From the NCBI GenBank assembly GCA_003023165.1, contig PXSD01000008.1, forward strand, positions 1 to 12,396: DNA of 12,396 nt, read 5' to 3'. Of this stretch, positions 1 to 5,425 are shown one piece after another; the first letter of the stretch is position 1, and every line of letters begins with the position of its first letter. The DNA comes from Halobacteriales archaeon QS_9_67_15. GTDB lineage: Archaea > Halobacteriota > Halobacteria > Halobacteriales > Haloarculaceae. The notes under the pieces are model-generated. The model was not told the DNA's origin. It did not search any database and was given only the letters and a program-made list of their open reading frames with translations. Position numbers and translations under genes: made by a program.

Positions 1-888
1 ACACGCCTCGGCGAGGGCGATCCCCTGACAGATCGGCGGCGTCCCGGCCTCGAACTTCCAGGGGAGTTCGTGCCACGTCGAGTCCTCGAAGGTGACCTTC
101 TCGATCATCATGCCGCCGTAGAGGTACGGCTGCATCTCCTCGAGGAGGTGCTCTTTGCCGTAGAGGACGCCGATACCGGTCGGGCCGCACATCTTGTGCC
201 CGGAGAAGGCGAAGAAGTCCGCGTCGATGTCCTGCACGTCGACGGGCATGTGGGGGACCGACTGCGCGCCGTCGACGAAGTACAGCGCGTCGTGGTCGTG
301 GGCGATCTCCCCGATTTCCTCGACGGGGTTGACCGTCCCGAGCGTGTTTGAGACGTGGACGACACTGACCATCTCGGTGTCGTCGGTGATCAGCTCGCGG
401 GCGTGGTCCATGTCGAGGGAGCCCTCGTCGTCGACGCGGACGTACTTCACCTCGGCACCGGTCTTCTTGGCGATCTGCTGCCAGGTGACCAGCGCCGCGT
501 GGTGTTCCATCTCCGTCAGAACGATCTCGTCGCCCGGTTCGAGTTCGGCCAGGCCCCACGCGTAGGCGACGGTGTTCATCGACTCCGTCGTGTTCTTCGT
601 GAAGACGACCTCCGTCCGGCCCTCCGCGCCGATGAACTCGGCGACGCGGTCGTGGGCCTCCTCGTAGGCGATGGAGGCCTCCTGGCTGAGCTGGTGCAGT
701 CCGCGGTGGACGTTCGCGTTGGTGTGGCGGTAGTAGTGCGAGATGGCGTCGACGACCTGGTCGGGGGTCTGGCTCGTCGCGGCGTTGTCGAGGTAGACGA
801 GCTGCTCGCCCCTGAACTCCCGCTCTAGGACCGGGAAGTCATCGCGTATCGCCGTCGTATCCAGCGGCTCCGATTCTGAGAGTCCCAT
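1..888 (-). CDS. sufS: Cysteine desulfurase SufS, partial (3' end beyond the window)
   Basis: PLP-dependent cysteine desulfurase that takes sulfur from L-cysteine for Fe-S cluster assembly by the SUF machinery. The reading frame is open from the ATG at 888 to the window edge, giving 296 residues of an expected ~410; the C-terminal part, including the active-site cysteine loop, is missing only because the window ends. Visible features: YLDNAATSQTP near residues 32-42, the NANVHRG segment at 58-63, the EMEHHAAL segment holding the histidine that stacks on PLP (126-133), the PLP-pocket VDGAQS (205-210), and the Schiff-base lysine K232 in FSGHKMCGPTG. The group II (SufS/CsdA) style matches SufS better than NifS/IscS. 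Start chosen because MGLSESEPLD leads directly into the usual IRxDFPxL opening. Upstream DNA (889-1140) is filled by two foldback elements, the nearer one 72 bases from the start, so this promoter region has been remodelled. Confidence 0.95.
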   Translation of the reverse strand, partial: MGLSESEPLDTTAIRDDFPVLEREFRGEQLVYLDNAATSQTPDQVVDAISHYYRHTNANVHRGLHQLSQEASIAYEEAHDRVAEFIGAEGRTEVVFTKNTTESMNTVAYAWGLAELEPGDEIVLTEMEHHAALVTWQQIAKKTGAEVKYVRVDDEGSLDMDHARELITDDTEMVSVVHVSNTLGTVNPVEEIGEIAHDHDALYFVDGAQSVPHMPVDVQDIDADFFAFSGHKMCGPTGIGVLYGKEHLLEEMQPYLYGGMMIEKVTFEDSTWHELPWKFEAGTPPICQGIALAEAC

Positions 889-960
889 TACCGACTATCA
901 CGGACTCGACGGGCAACTTTCCTTCGGTTGGCGCGAACTCTGTTTGGTACTTCCGAAAGC

Positions 961-1044
961 TATAGTAGAATTTGAAAGACATCGCTCGGACGACCGCATG
1001 ACTACGTGCGATCGACCGTGCAAACGCTTTCAAATTCTACTATA
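961..1044. repeat. Foldback palindromic element D (84 bp), MITE-like
   Basis: Perfect 18-base terminal inverted repeats, TATAGTAGAATTTGAAAG at 961-978 and its reverse complement at 1027-1044. The inner part continues to pair imperfectly to the centre (for example CGACCGCATG against CGTGCGATCG around the ACTA loop), so the whole unit is one long hairpin. No ORF or transposase lies inside. The outermost bases are TATA on both sides, which could be a TA or TATA target duplication or part of the repeat; this is undecidable from one copy. It lies 72 bases upstream of sufS, and its sufS-facing end is AT-rich enough (CTACTATAG on the minus strand) to act as a weak promoter. The end sequence differs from the other elements in this window. 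A stable RNA-coding hairpin is a less likely alternative. Confidence 0.7.
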
Positions 1045-1059
1045 TCCGTCGACGAGTGA

Positions 1060-1139
1060 TACGGATTATTGTAGATTATTTCCGGATAGCGCCGACCCCG
1101 AGGTCGGCGTATACCGGTAAATCGCTACAATAATCCGTA
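1060..1139. repeat. Foldback palindromic element C (80 bp) with 3-bp target duplication TGA
   Basis: Perfect 15-base terminal inverted repeats (TACGGATTATTGTAG at 1060-1074, reverse complement at 1125-1139). The centre is also self-complementary (CGCCGACC against GGTCGGCG), so 30 of 40 positions pair across the element. It is flanked by TGA at 1057-1059 and TGA at 1140-1142, fitting a 3-base target duplication. Its end shares TAC-N-G-N5-TGTA with elements A and B, and size and duplication length agree, so a common mobilising transposase is likely (inference). It sits in the 3' end of the toxin gene and supplies that gene's stop codon. Confidence 0.75.
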
Positions 1140-1604
1140 TGAGAGACGGTTACGTTCGTCCGCCGGAACGGGATTCCTGTACGCAACCGCTTCCCCCTCG
1201 CAGAGCGCGTCGAAGTCGTCGTCGGTCGTAACGAGAAAATCTACCTCGTGCGCTCTTGCCATCGAGAGAATAAACGAGTCGTATACGTCGTGGTCTTTCT
1301 CGGCGCTGATGTCGTACGCCTCGGAGAGAACCGTATCGGTTGCACCGACGATCCGTGCGGGACTGGAGAGTAGTGACCGGACGGCGTTTCTCGCGTCGAC
1401 TGTCTCGACCCCGAAGTTTCGAGTCATGATATACTGCGCCCGAAGTGGATAGTAGTCGGGCACGAGCAGTGTGTTCGGTCCATCGAGCGCGTCACGGAGC
1501 CACGGGAACACGTCGTCGTGGGCCGGATGGTCGTCGGTCAGTCCGATCGCCACGACGTTGACATCGGTAAGGATAGAGATTTCCGTCGGGATTCCAGCGC
1601 TCAT
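1125..1604 (-). CDS. VapC-like PIN-domain toxin, 3' end rewritten by element C
   Basis: PIN-domain protein of 159 residues, the ribonuclease toxin class of VapBC pairs. The opening SILTDVNVVAIGL carries the first acidic residue D14. VYDSFILSMA carries D109 and LVTTDDDFDAL carries D128/D130. The second acidic position, normally a Glu in an E-V-x-x-V-L-x-R context, is occupied by LRAQYIMTRNFG, where R55 aligns with the Glu by eye, so catalytic competence is doubtful. The ATG at 1604 is chosen because PIN domains start close to the first Asp, and its ATGA overlaps the ancestral stop of the antitoxin reading frame. A GTG start at 1682 would add 26 Arg-rich residues and looks wrong. The last residues YGLL and the TAG stop come from foldback element C; before insertion the frame continued as RLSLVDG. 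Probably a decaying or inactive toxin. Confidence 0.75.
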   Translation of the reverse strand: MSAGIPTEISILTDVNVVAIGLTDDHPAHDDVFPWLRDALDGPNTLLVPDYYPLRAQYIMTRNFGVETVDARNAVRSLLSSPARIVGATDTVLSEAYDISAEKDHDVYDSFILSMARAHEVDFLVTTDDDFDALCEGEAVAYRNPVPADERNRLSYGLL

Positions 1605-1885
1605 TCGTCGCCGTCTGTCTTCATCGAACCGAACAGCGATTCGCCGGCATCTGTCGGTGTGCTGTCTGTCCAGTCGTCTCACCCAGCAGTCGCTGTCTCC
1701 AGTCGTGCGCTCGGTTCCGCGTCGATTTCAAGTACGGAGCCGCGTAACTGCGCGAGAACCCTGTCGTTCGGCTCGATACCGAGCCGTTCCCTGACCGATT
1801 TCAGAATCGTGATCCGACCACGGTCGTCGACGCGAAGCGTGACATCCTCTCCCTCTTCGTCCGAGTCCTGCGAGCGCGTTCCCAT
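1601..1885 (-). pseudogene. AbrB/VapB-type antitoxin with premature in-frame TGA
   Basis: SpoVT/AbrB-like antitoxin. The swapped-hairpin DNA-binding domain is visible at residues ~15-55 (VTLRVDDRGRITILKS, then ERLGIEPNDRV and VLEI). Translation from the ATG at 1885 stops at a TGA at 1679-1681 after 68 residues. The same frame then stays open for 25 more codons, with a protein-like acidic tail (DDWTDS, AGESLFGSMKTDGDE), and stops at 1601-1603 in an ATGA overlap with the start of the PIN toxin. That overlap is the usual arrangement of such pairs, so the full 94-codon frame is most likely ancestral and the TGA a nonsense change, for example CGA to TGA. VapB proteins generally neutralise VapC with the tail after the AbrB domain, which is the part lost here. 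A GTG at 1906 would add 7 residues; the ATG is preferred. Confidence 0.65.
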
Positions 1886-1969
1886 TTTTTCACCCTCGAT
1901 TCCCACTACAGTAGTGACAGCAAAAGGAGTTGCGGCGACTTCGGATCGGGCCGGAGGTCCGATTGTCGA

Positions 1970-2260
1970 TCACATCCAGATCAGTTGCGCGTGACGGGTC
2001 CCGTCGAGTTCGAGGACGTTCTTCTCCTCGACGAAGCCGTGTTCGACCGCCAGCGCGACCGCCTCGGTGCCGACGATGTTCGCCGTCGAACAGCGCGAGA
2101 GACTGTCGATAATTTCTTCCTCGGTCGCCTCTGCACCGTCGTAGAACGACGGCTCGACGGTGAGCGATACGTCGCCGTTCTCGAAGGTCTCGCCCAGGTC
2201 CTCCGGGTCACACACCGAGACCAGCAGCCCCTCGTCGGTGTCGCGTTCGTTGAGTAACAT
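1970..2260 (-). CDS. DUF424 family protein
   Basis: Small acidic cytosolic protein of 96 residues that I recognise as the archaeal DUF424 family from its opening MLLNERDTDEGLLVSVCD, the LGETFENGDVSL segment and the ANIVGTEAVALAVEHGFV segment near the C-terminus. The biochemical role of the family is not established. The ATG at 2260 is chosen as the family start; a GTG directly before it at 2263 touches the upstream stop. It begins 3 bases after the stop of the TPR gene, so it is co-transcribed with it and probably translationally coupled. Confidence 0.85.
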   Translation of the reverse strand: MLLNERDTDEGLLVSVCDPEDLGETFENGDVSLTVEPSFYDGAEATEEEIIDSLSRCSTANIVGTEAVALAVEHGFVEEKNVLELDGTRHAQLIWM

Positions 2261-2263
2261 CAC

Positions 2264-2992
2264 CTACTCCATCATCTCCGCCTCGGCCTCCTGGCGGAGT
2301 TCGTCGGCCTCCTCGGCCAGTTCCTCGGCGCGTTCGTCCTCGCCGAGTTCTTCGAGCGCGCGGGCCTTCTCCTCGATGATCTCGGCGTTGCGGAAGCCGA
2401 GGCGGATCGCGTTGTCGAAGGCGTTGCGGGCGTCCTCGGCGAGGCCGCGTTCGAGCAGGAAGAAGCCGCGGTTGTACCAGCCCTGCGCGAAGCGGGGGTC
2501 GACCTCGACGGCGCGTTCGGCGTGTTCGAGCGCCTGCTCCGTGCGGCCGGAGTTCCAGAGGGCGAAGGCGAGGTCGGTTTCAGCCGTCGCGGCGTGCTCG
2601 GAGTCGTCGTCGATGTCCAGCGCCTCGCGGTAGGCGCCGATGGCGGCGTCCCACTCCTCCAGTTCGGCGTGGGCCGCGCCCTTGTTCGTCCACGCTTCCT
2701 GCTCGACCGACTCGTCGTCGGCGTAGCGAGCGGCCCGTTCGAGGGCGTCGGTGGCCTGCTCGTAGCGGTTGATCGCGATGTAGCTCAGTCCGACGTCGAG
2801 CAGTCGGTCGGCGTCGACCTCGTTGGCGGCGATGTTGCGCTCGTCGAGTTCGTCGGCGAGGACGCGCGAGTCGACGGGGTCGACCTGGTCGGGGTCGACC
2901 TCGAACTCCGGCGGATCGATGTCGAACCCCTCGTAGGGGTCGTCGAAGCCCTGCCCCGACGAGAACTCGTGGTCGTCCCGGTCGTCAGTCAT
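2264..2992 (-). CDS. TPR-repeat protein
   Basis: 242-residue acidic protein. Residues 1-60 are a low-complexity, Asp/Glu-rich N-terminal region with no fold I can name. From ~60 to 215 there are about four tetratricopeptide units: LLDVGLSYIAINRYEQATDA, AWTNKGAAHAELEEWDAAIG, LAFALWNSGRTEQALEHAER and GWYNRGFFLLERGLAEDARN. The end (206-242) is a charged helix rich in Glu and Ala. TPR proteins are protein-interaction scaffolds; the partner is unknown. The ATG at 2992 is chosen because a TTAA box sits 27 bases upstream on this strand, fitting a leaderless transcript, and because the open frame further upstream is Arg-rich and not protein-like. First gene of a two-gene unit with the DUF424 gene. 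Confidence 0.85.
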   Translation of the reverse strand: MTDDRDDHEFSSGQGFDDPYEGFDIDPPEFEVDPDQVDPVDSRVLADELDERNIAANEVDADRLLDVGLSYIAINRYEQATDALERAARYADDESVEQEAWTNKGAAHAELEEWDAAIGAYREALDIDDDSEHAATAETDLAFALWNSGRTEQALEHAERAVEVDPRFAQGWYNRGFFLLERGLAEDARNAFDNAIRLGFRNAEIIEEKARALEELGEDERAEELAEEADELRQEAEAEMME

Positions 2993-3015
2993 ACCACCGG
3001 GTACGCAAGCCGACC

Positions 3016-3023
3016 GGTTAAGG
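3016..3023 (-). promoter_or_regulatory. TATA-like box for the TPR/DUF424 unit
   Basis: CCTTAACC on the minus strand, centred about 27 bases upstream of the ATG at 2992. The distance fits a leaderless haloarchaeal transcript. Positional evidence only. Confidence 0.45.
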
Positions 3024-3069
3024 GCTACGTCACAGGACCAGCGGGGCGCTCCGCGGCGAGCGACAGCCG

Positions 3070-3309
3070 TTACGACACCGTTTCGCCGCCGTCGACGTCC
3101 GGTTCGTCCGACGGATCCTCGTAGAGGTCCATTCGTTCGTCGTAACGCCGAGACAGCCCGAGAAAGACGCTGACGAGGAGATACCCGAGCGCGCCGAGGA
3201 CGAGGAGCGTCCCGTCGAAGCCAGTGACCCCGTCGAATCCGAGGCCGAGAACGGCGACGACGACGGCCGTACACCGCCGAACTGTCCGCTGGAGGGCAGC
3301 GGTCGACAT
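3070..3309 (-). CDS. Small two-helix membrane protein, hypothetical
   Basis: 79 residues. A short basic N-terminus (RTVRR) is followed by hydrophobic segments at about 13-29 (CTAVVVAVLGLGF) and 33-52 (GTLLVLGALGYLLVSVFLGL). Then comes RR and an acidic tail (EDPSDEPDVDGGE), which by the positive-inside rule would place both ends in the cytoplasm. I do not recognise the family. The ATG at 3309 is chosen because frame extension upstream would run through the divergent promoter region. It ends 77 bases before the TPR gene on the same strand, and is divergent from thpR, with foldback element A between their starts. Confidence 0.65.
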   Translation of the reverse strand: MSTAALQRTVRRCTAVVVAVLGLGFDGVTGFDGTLLVLGALGYLLVSVFLGLSRRYDERMDLYEDPSDEPDVDGGETVS

Positions 3310-3360
3310 ACCGGGTAGTCCGGACGCGAGCGGTAAGTGTCTGGTGGCGGTTACGATTAA

Positions 3361-3438
3361 TACTGCCGGCTGTACGTCTGTCACGAATTTCGCCGCCCCG
3401 GGGCGGCGAATATCTTCACGAAGTTACAGCCGGCAGTA
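3361..3438. repeat. Foldback palindromic element A (78 bp) with TAA target duplication
   Basis: Terminal inverted repeats TACTGCCGGCTGTA at both ends and a perfect central palindrome at 3389-3410 (TTCGCCGCCCC and its complement). The arms between them pair imperfectly, making a full-length hairpin. It is flanked by TAA at 3358-3360 and TAA at 3439-3441, a 3-base target duplication. It matches element B (4860-4937) at 74 of 78 positions in the same orientation. It lies between the divergent starts of the small membrane protein and thpR. There is no coding capacity, so it is a non-autonomous mobile element (MITE-like); the cognate transposase is not in the window. The 3-base duplication would fit some IS5-group transposases, but this assignment is a guess. 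Confidence 0.9.
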
Positions 3439-3443
3439 TAACG
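3434..3443 (+). promoter_or_regulatory. thpR TATA box formed at the element A junction
   Basis: AGTATAAC, with the last TA of element A (3437-3438) joined to the TAA target duplication (3439-3441), gives TATAA centred 28 bases before the ATG at 3467. That is the spacing expected for a leaderless haloarchaeal gene. Without the element the site would read GATTAACG, a weaker but similar box. Confidence 0.55.
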
Positions 3444-3466
3444 ATCGGCCGGTCGAAGTAGGACCC

Positions 3467-4024
3467 ATGGGCAAGCGACTGTTCGTCAGCGTCGACCTCG
3501 ACGGACTCGCCGACGAGGTCGCGAGCGTGCAGGCGCAGTTCGATGGCGCGAGCGGCTTGCAGTTCACCGACCCCGACCGGACCCACGTCACGCTGAAGTT
3601 CCTCGGCGACACCGACGCCGACCGGATACCGACGCTCGTCGACGAGCTGGAAGGGGCAGTGACAGCGGCCGCGGTCGACCCCTTCGAGGTCGCGTTCGGC
3701 GGGCTCGGCGTCTTCCCGAGCCTGGACTACATCAGCGTCGTCTGGGTCGGGACTCGCTCCGGCGGCGAGCGGTTGACGCGGCTCCACGAGGCGATCGAGG
3801 ACCGGACCACGGCACTGGGGTTCGACGCAGAGGACCACGAGTTCACCCCCCACGTGACGGTCGCGCGGATGGGCCACGCGGGCGGAAAAGAACAGGTTCA
3901 GCAGCTAGTCCGCGAGCGCGACCCCGAGGTAGGGGCGCTCGCCGTCGACGATATCAGACTGAAAGAGAGCGTGCTCGGAACCGACGGGCCGAGCTACGAG
4001 ACCGTCGAACGAATCCCGCTGTGA
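3467..4024 (+). CDS. thpR: RNA 2',3'-cyclic phosphodiesterase (2'-5' RNA ligase family)
   Basis: 185-residue member of the 2H phosphoesterase superfamily (LigT/ThpR), which opens 2',3'-cyclic phosphates on RNA ends and can join tRNA halves in vitro. The opening RLFVSVDLD is typical. The two catalytic His-x-Thr motifs are H40-V-T-L (THVTLKFLG) and H129-V-T-V (TPHVTVARM). GGLGVFPSLDYISVVWVG in the middle is also characteristic. Length matches the family (~180). The ATG at 3467 is the only start giving the canonical N-terminus, and a TATA box lies 28 bases upstream at the junction with element A. Convergent with the small gene at 4055-4327. Confidence 0.93.
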   Translation: MGKRLFVSVDLDGLADEVASVQAQFDGASGLQFTDPDRTHVTLKFLGDTDADRIPTLVDELEGAVTAAAVDPFEVAFGGLGVFPSLDYISVVWVGTRSGGERLTRLHEAIEDRTTALGFDAEDHEFTPHVTVARMGHAGGKEQVQQLVRERDPEVGALAVDDIRLKESVLGTDGPSYETVERIPL

Positions 4025-4054
4025 TGGCGGTCGCTAGAGACCGGAGCGTCCCCG

Positions 4055-4327
4055 TTACAGCGGGGGGAGGCCGCCCGGCAGGACGCGCGCCGCGACGTAG
4101 CCGTCGCCGTCGGTCGGCGAGAGCTCCATCCGGACGGTCGCACCGGGCGCGCGGTCCGAGAGCCGTTCCGCGACGATCCCGTCCAGACAGCCGACGACAG
4201 TCCGCTCCTCGCCGTCGGCCGTCTCGACGGTCATCCGCCCCGTCCCGTCGAGGGGGTCGACGATCGTGTGGGGCTCTGCCCCTGCCTCCGCCGCGTCCGC
4301 GTCGGTCGTACGCATCGTAGTTGACAT
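4055..4327 (-). CDS. Small hypothetical protein
   Basis: 90 residues. Starting at the ATG at 4327 the protein reads MSTTMRTTDADAAEAG, followed by a likely all-beta core: TIVDPLDGTGRMTVETADG, TVVGCLDGIVAERLS and GATVRMELSPTDGDGYVAARVL. The start is supported by a clear TATA box 27 bases upstream and by the non-protein-like frame further upstream. There are no catalytic motifs, membrane segments or signal peptide. The compact strand-rich pattern could be an OB-like or small beta-barrel fold, which is only a guess. No operon partner is visible. Confidence 0.7.
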   Translation of the reverse strand: MSTTMRTTDADAAEAGAEPHTIVDPLDGTGRMTVETADGEERTVVGCLDGIVAERLSDRAPGATVRMELSPTDGDGYVAARVLPGGLPPL

Positions 4328-4349
4328 ACTACCGGAGAGTCGCACACAG

Positions 4350-4360
4350 TATTTATATCT
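4350..4360 (-). promoter_or_regulatory. TATA box for the small hypothetical gene
   Basis: AGATATAAATA on the minus strand, the clearest TATA box in the window, centred about 27 bases before the ATG at 4327. It predicts a leaderless transcript. Confidence 0.65.
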
Positions 4361-4390
4361 AACCGCATAGGAGAGGAAACATTCATAGTG

Positions 4391-4399
4391 CATATAAGG
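4391..4399 (+). promoter_or_regulatory. TATA-like box facing the short frame at 4415
   Basis: CATATAAGG centred about 22 bases before a GTG at 4415. It is divergent from the minus-strand TATA box 40 bases away. It is the only support for transcription of the short frameshifted gene at 4415-4503. Confidence 0.35.
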
Positions 4400-4414
4400 G
4401 CCATAATACACTCG

Positions 4415-4503
4415 GTGACACACCACGGTGAGCGGGCCGGCGGGAACTCGTCGGCGGGGTCGCGACCGGCGTGCTCGTGATGGTGCCACTCGCGTTCGTC
4501 TGA
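4415..4503 (+). pseudogene. Possible frameshifted small single-helix membrane peptide gene
   Basis: From the GTG at 4415 the frame reads as MTHHGERAG, then becomes non-protein-like and stops at 4478-4480. A one-base shift near 4441 gives RRELVGGVATG followed by VLVMVPLAFV and a TGA at 4501-4503: a short soluble head plus one strongly hydrophobic helix. A TATA-like box precedes it at a fitting distance. Both frames are too short to prove coding; it could be chance hydrophobicity in GC-rich DNA. Confidence 0.25.
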
Positions 4504-4527
4504 GCCGCCGTCGGTCCGTTGCGACGC

Positions 4528-5115
4528 TCAGATCAGTTTCCGCTGTGTCACGGTCAGGTCGACGTAAACGTCGAACGGTCTGGGCTCGTCGCCGGGTCCG
4601 GCCTCGTCGCGGTAGTGAGAGTGGTCGACGACGAAGAAGTACGGGCCCGTGTCGTCGATGGCCTCGCGCGCGCCGCCGTCGGGCGTCGCGGCCTCGTACG
4701 TGTCCTCCGCGACCAGTTCGGCGATGGTCCCCACGTCCGTGTCACCGGCCGGGGTCATCGCCGGCTCGTCGCCGTCGACAAGGGTGTCGTAGAACACGTA
4801 CGACTCCTCGCTGGAGAAGAAGTATACGTCGAACTGCCGGTCCGCCCTCGCTTGATACTTACTGCCGGCTGTAAGTCTGTTAAGAATTTCGCCGCCCCGG
4901 GGCGGCGAATATCCTCACGAAGTTACAGCCGGCAGTAACTGGACCGCCCCACCCGGGTCCGACACGTCCGGGATCTCCTTGACCCAGCCCCAGCCCGGCC
5001 GGACGGAGACCGAGCGTTGCACCGTCATCACGACCTCGCCGCCACCGCCGATACAGCCGGAGACACCGCCGGCGAATCCCACTGCAGCAGTGGACAGGAG
5101 CGTGCGCCGGTTCAT
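4528..5115 (-). pseudogene. Tat/lipobox lipoprotein gene interrupted by element B
   Basis: N-terminus MNRRTLLSTAAVGF...VSGC: a twin-arginine signal followed by a lipobox with C21, as in haloarchaeal Tat lipoproteins anchored outside the cell. The reading frame runs to Q59, then enters foldback element B, reads LLPAVTS and stops at 4915-4917. Beyond the element the frame continues with YQARADRQFDVYFFSSEE and runs to the TGA at 4528 (ending TVTQRKLI). Element plus target duplication is 81 bases, so removing it restores one uninterrupted 168-residue protein in frame. The original product looks like a small secreted beta-rich lipoprotein (SYVFYDTLV, GPYFFVVDHSHY, FDVYVDLTV), with a possible NDP-like family resemblance I cannot confirm. 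The present product would be a 66-residue fragment. A TATA box lies 27 bases before the start. Confidence 0.85.
4860..4937. repeat. Foldback palindromic element B (78 bp) with ACT target duplication
   Basis: Second copy of element A: same length and orientation, 4 differences in 78 (element positions 15, 22, 24 and 55). The terminal inverted repeat is 15 bases here (TACTGCCGGCTGTAA). The central palindrome TTCGCCGCCCC plus complement is identical. It is flanked by ACT at 4857-4859 and ACT at 4938-4940. It lies inside the lipoprotein gene and puts a stop codon in its frame, so the insertion is later than the gene. Confidence 0.92.
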
Positions 5116-5137
5116 GGGTAGTGGACGCGGATATTCC

Positions 5138-5147
5138 CATATAGAGG
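5138..5147 (-). promoter_or_regulatory. TATA box of the interrupted lipoprotein gene
   Basis: CTCTATATGG on the minus strand, centred about 27 bases before the ATG at 5115. It suggests the broken gene is still transcribed and was leaderless. Confidence 0.5.
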
Positions 5148-5239
5148 CACCTCCCGAAAAATCAAAGCTGATAGCGCTGCCGCTCGGCGCGCGCTCGGGA
5201 GCGCGAGGGCCGACGGCGGAAGCGGGCGAAAGGAACAAC

Positions 5240-5247
5240 AATTTAAG
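5240..5247 (+). promoter_or_regulatory. TATA-like box of the rpl39e operon
   Basis: AATTTAAG centred about 28 bases before the rpl39e ATG at 5273. It fits a leaderless start for the whole ribosomal/targeting operon. No other box of comparable quality lies between 5115 and 5273 on this strand. Confidence 0.55.
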
Positions 5248-5272
5248 CGCCGACGCGGAAGGGGGTGACACT

Positions 5273-5425
5273 ATGGGTAAGAAATCGAAAGCCAAGAAGA
5301 AGCGCCTGGGGAAGCTCGACCGTCAGAACACGCGCGTCCCGCCGTGGGTCATGCTCAAGACGGACCGAAACGTCCAGCGAAACCCGCAGCGACGCCACTG
5401 GCGTCGGAGCGACACGGACGAATGA
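5273..5425 (+). CDS. rpl39e: Ribosomal protein L39e
   Basis: 50-residue, very basic protein of the large ribosomal subunit, lining the exit tunnel in archaea and eukaryotes. MGKKSKAKKKRLGKLDRQN, then VPPWVMLKTDR and the C-terminal RRHWRRSD pattern match the family, and the length is as expected. First gene of the operon; its stop overlaps the start of rpl31e (ATGA at 5422-5425). Its basic character contrasts with the acidic neighbours, as expected for a tunnel protein. Confidence 0.97.
   Translation: MGKKSKAKKKRLGKLDRQNTRVPPWVMLKTDRNVQRNPQRRHWRRSDTDE

Noticed and set aside
839..1033. Minus-strand frame overlapping the sufS start and element D
   Set aside because: It reads through the palindrome and the sufS upstream region, overlaps the sufS N-terminus in another frame, and has no coding character of its own.
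961..1140. CRISPR-like array from the repeated palindromes
   Set aside because: The palindromes are different sequences, with no regular repeat-spacer pattern and no cas genes.
3389..3410. Central 22-base palindrome of element A as a terminator
   Set aside because: No T-tract follows, archaeal termination does not usually rely on hairpins, and the same core in element B is inside a gene; it is better explained as part of the mobile element.
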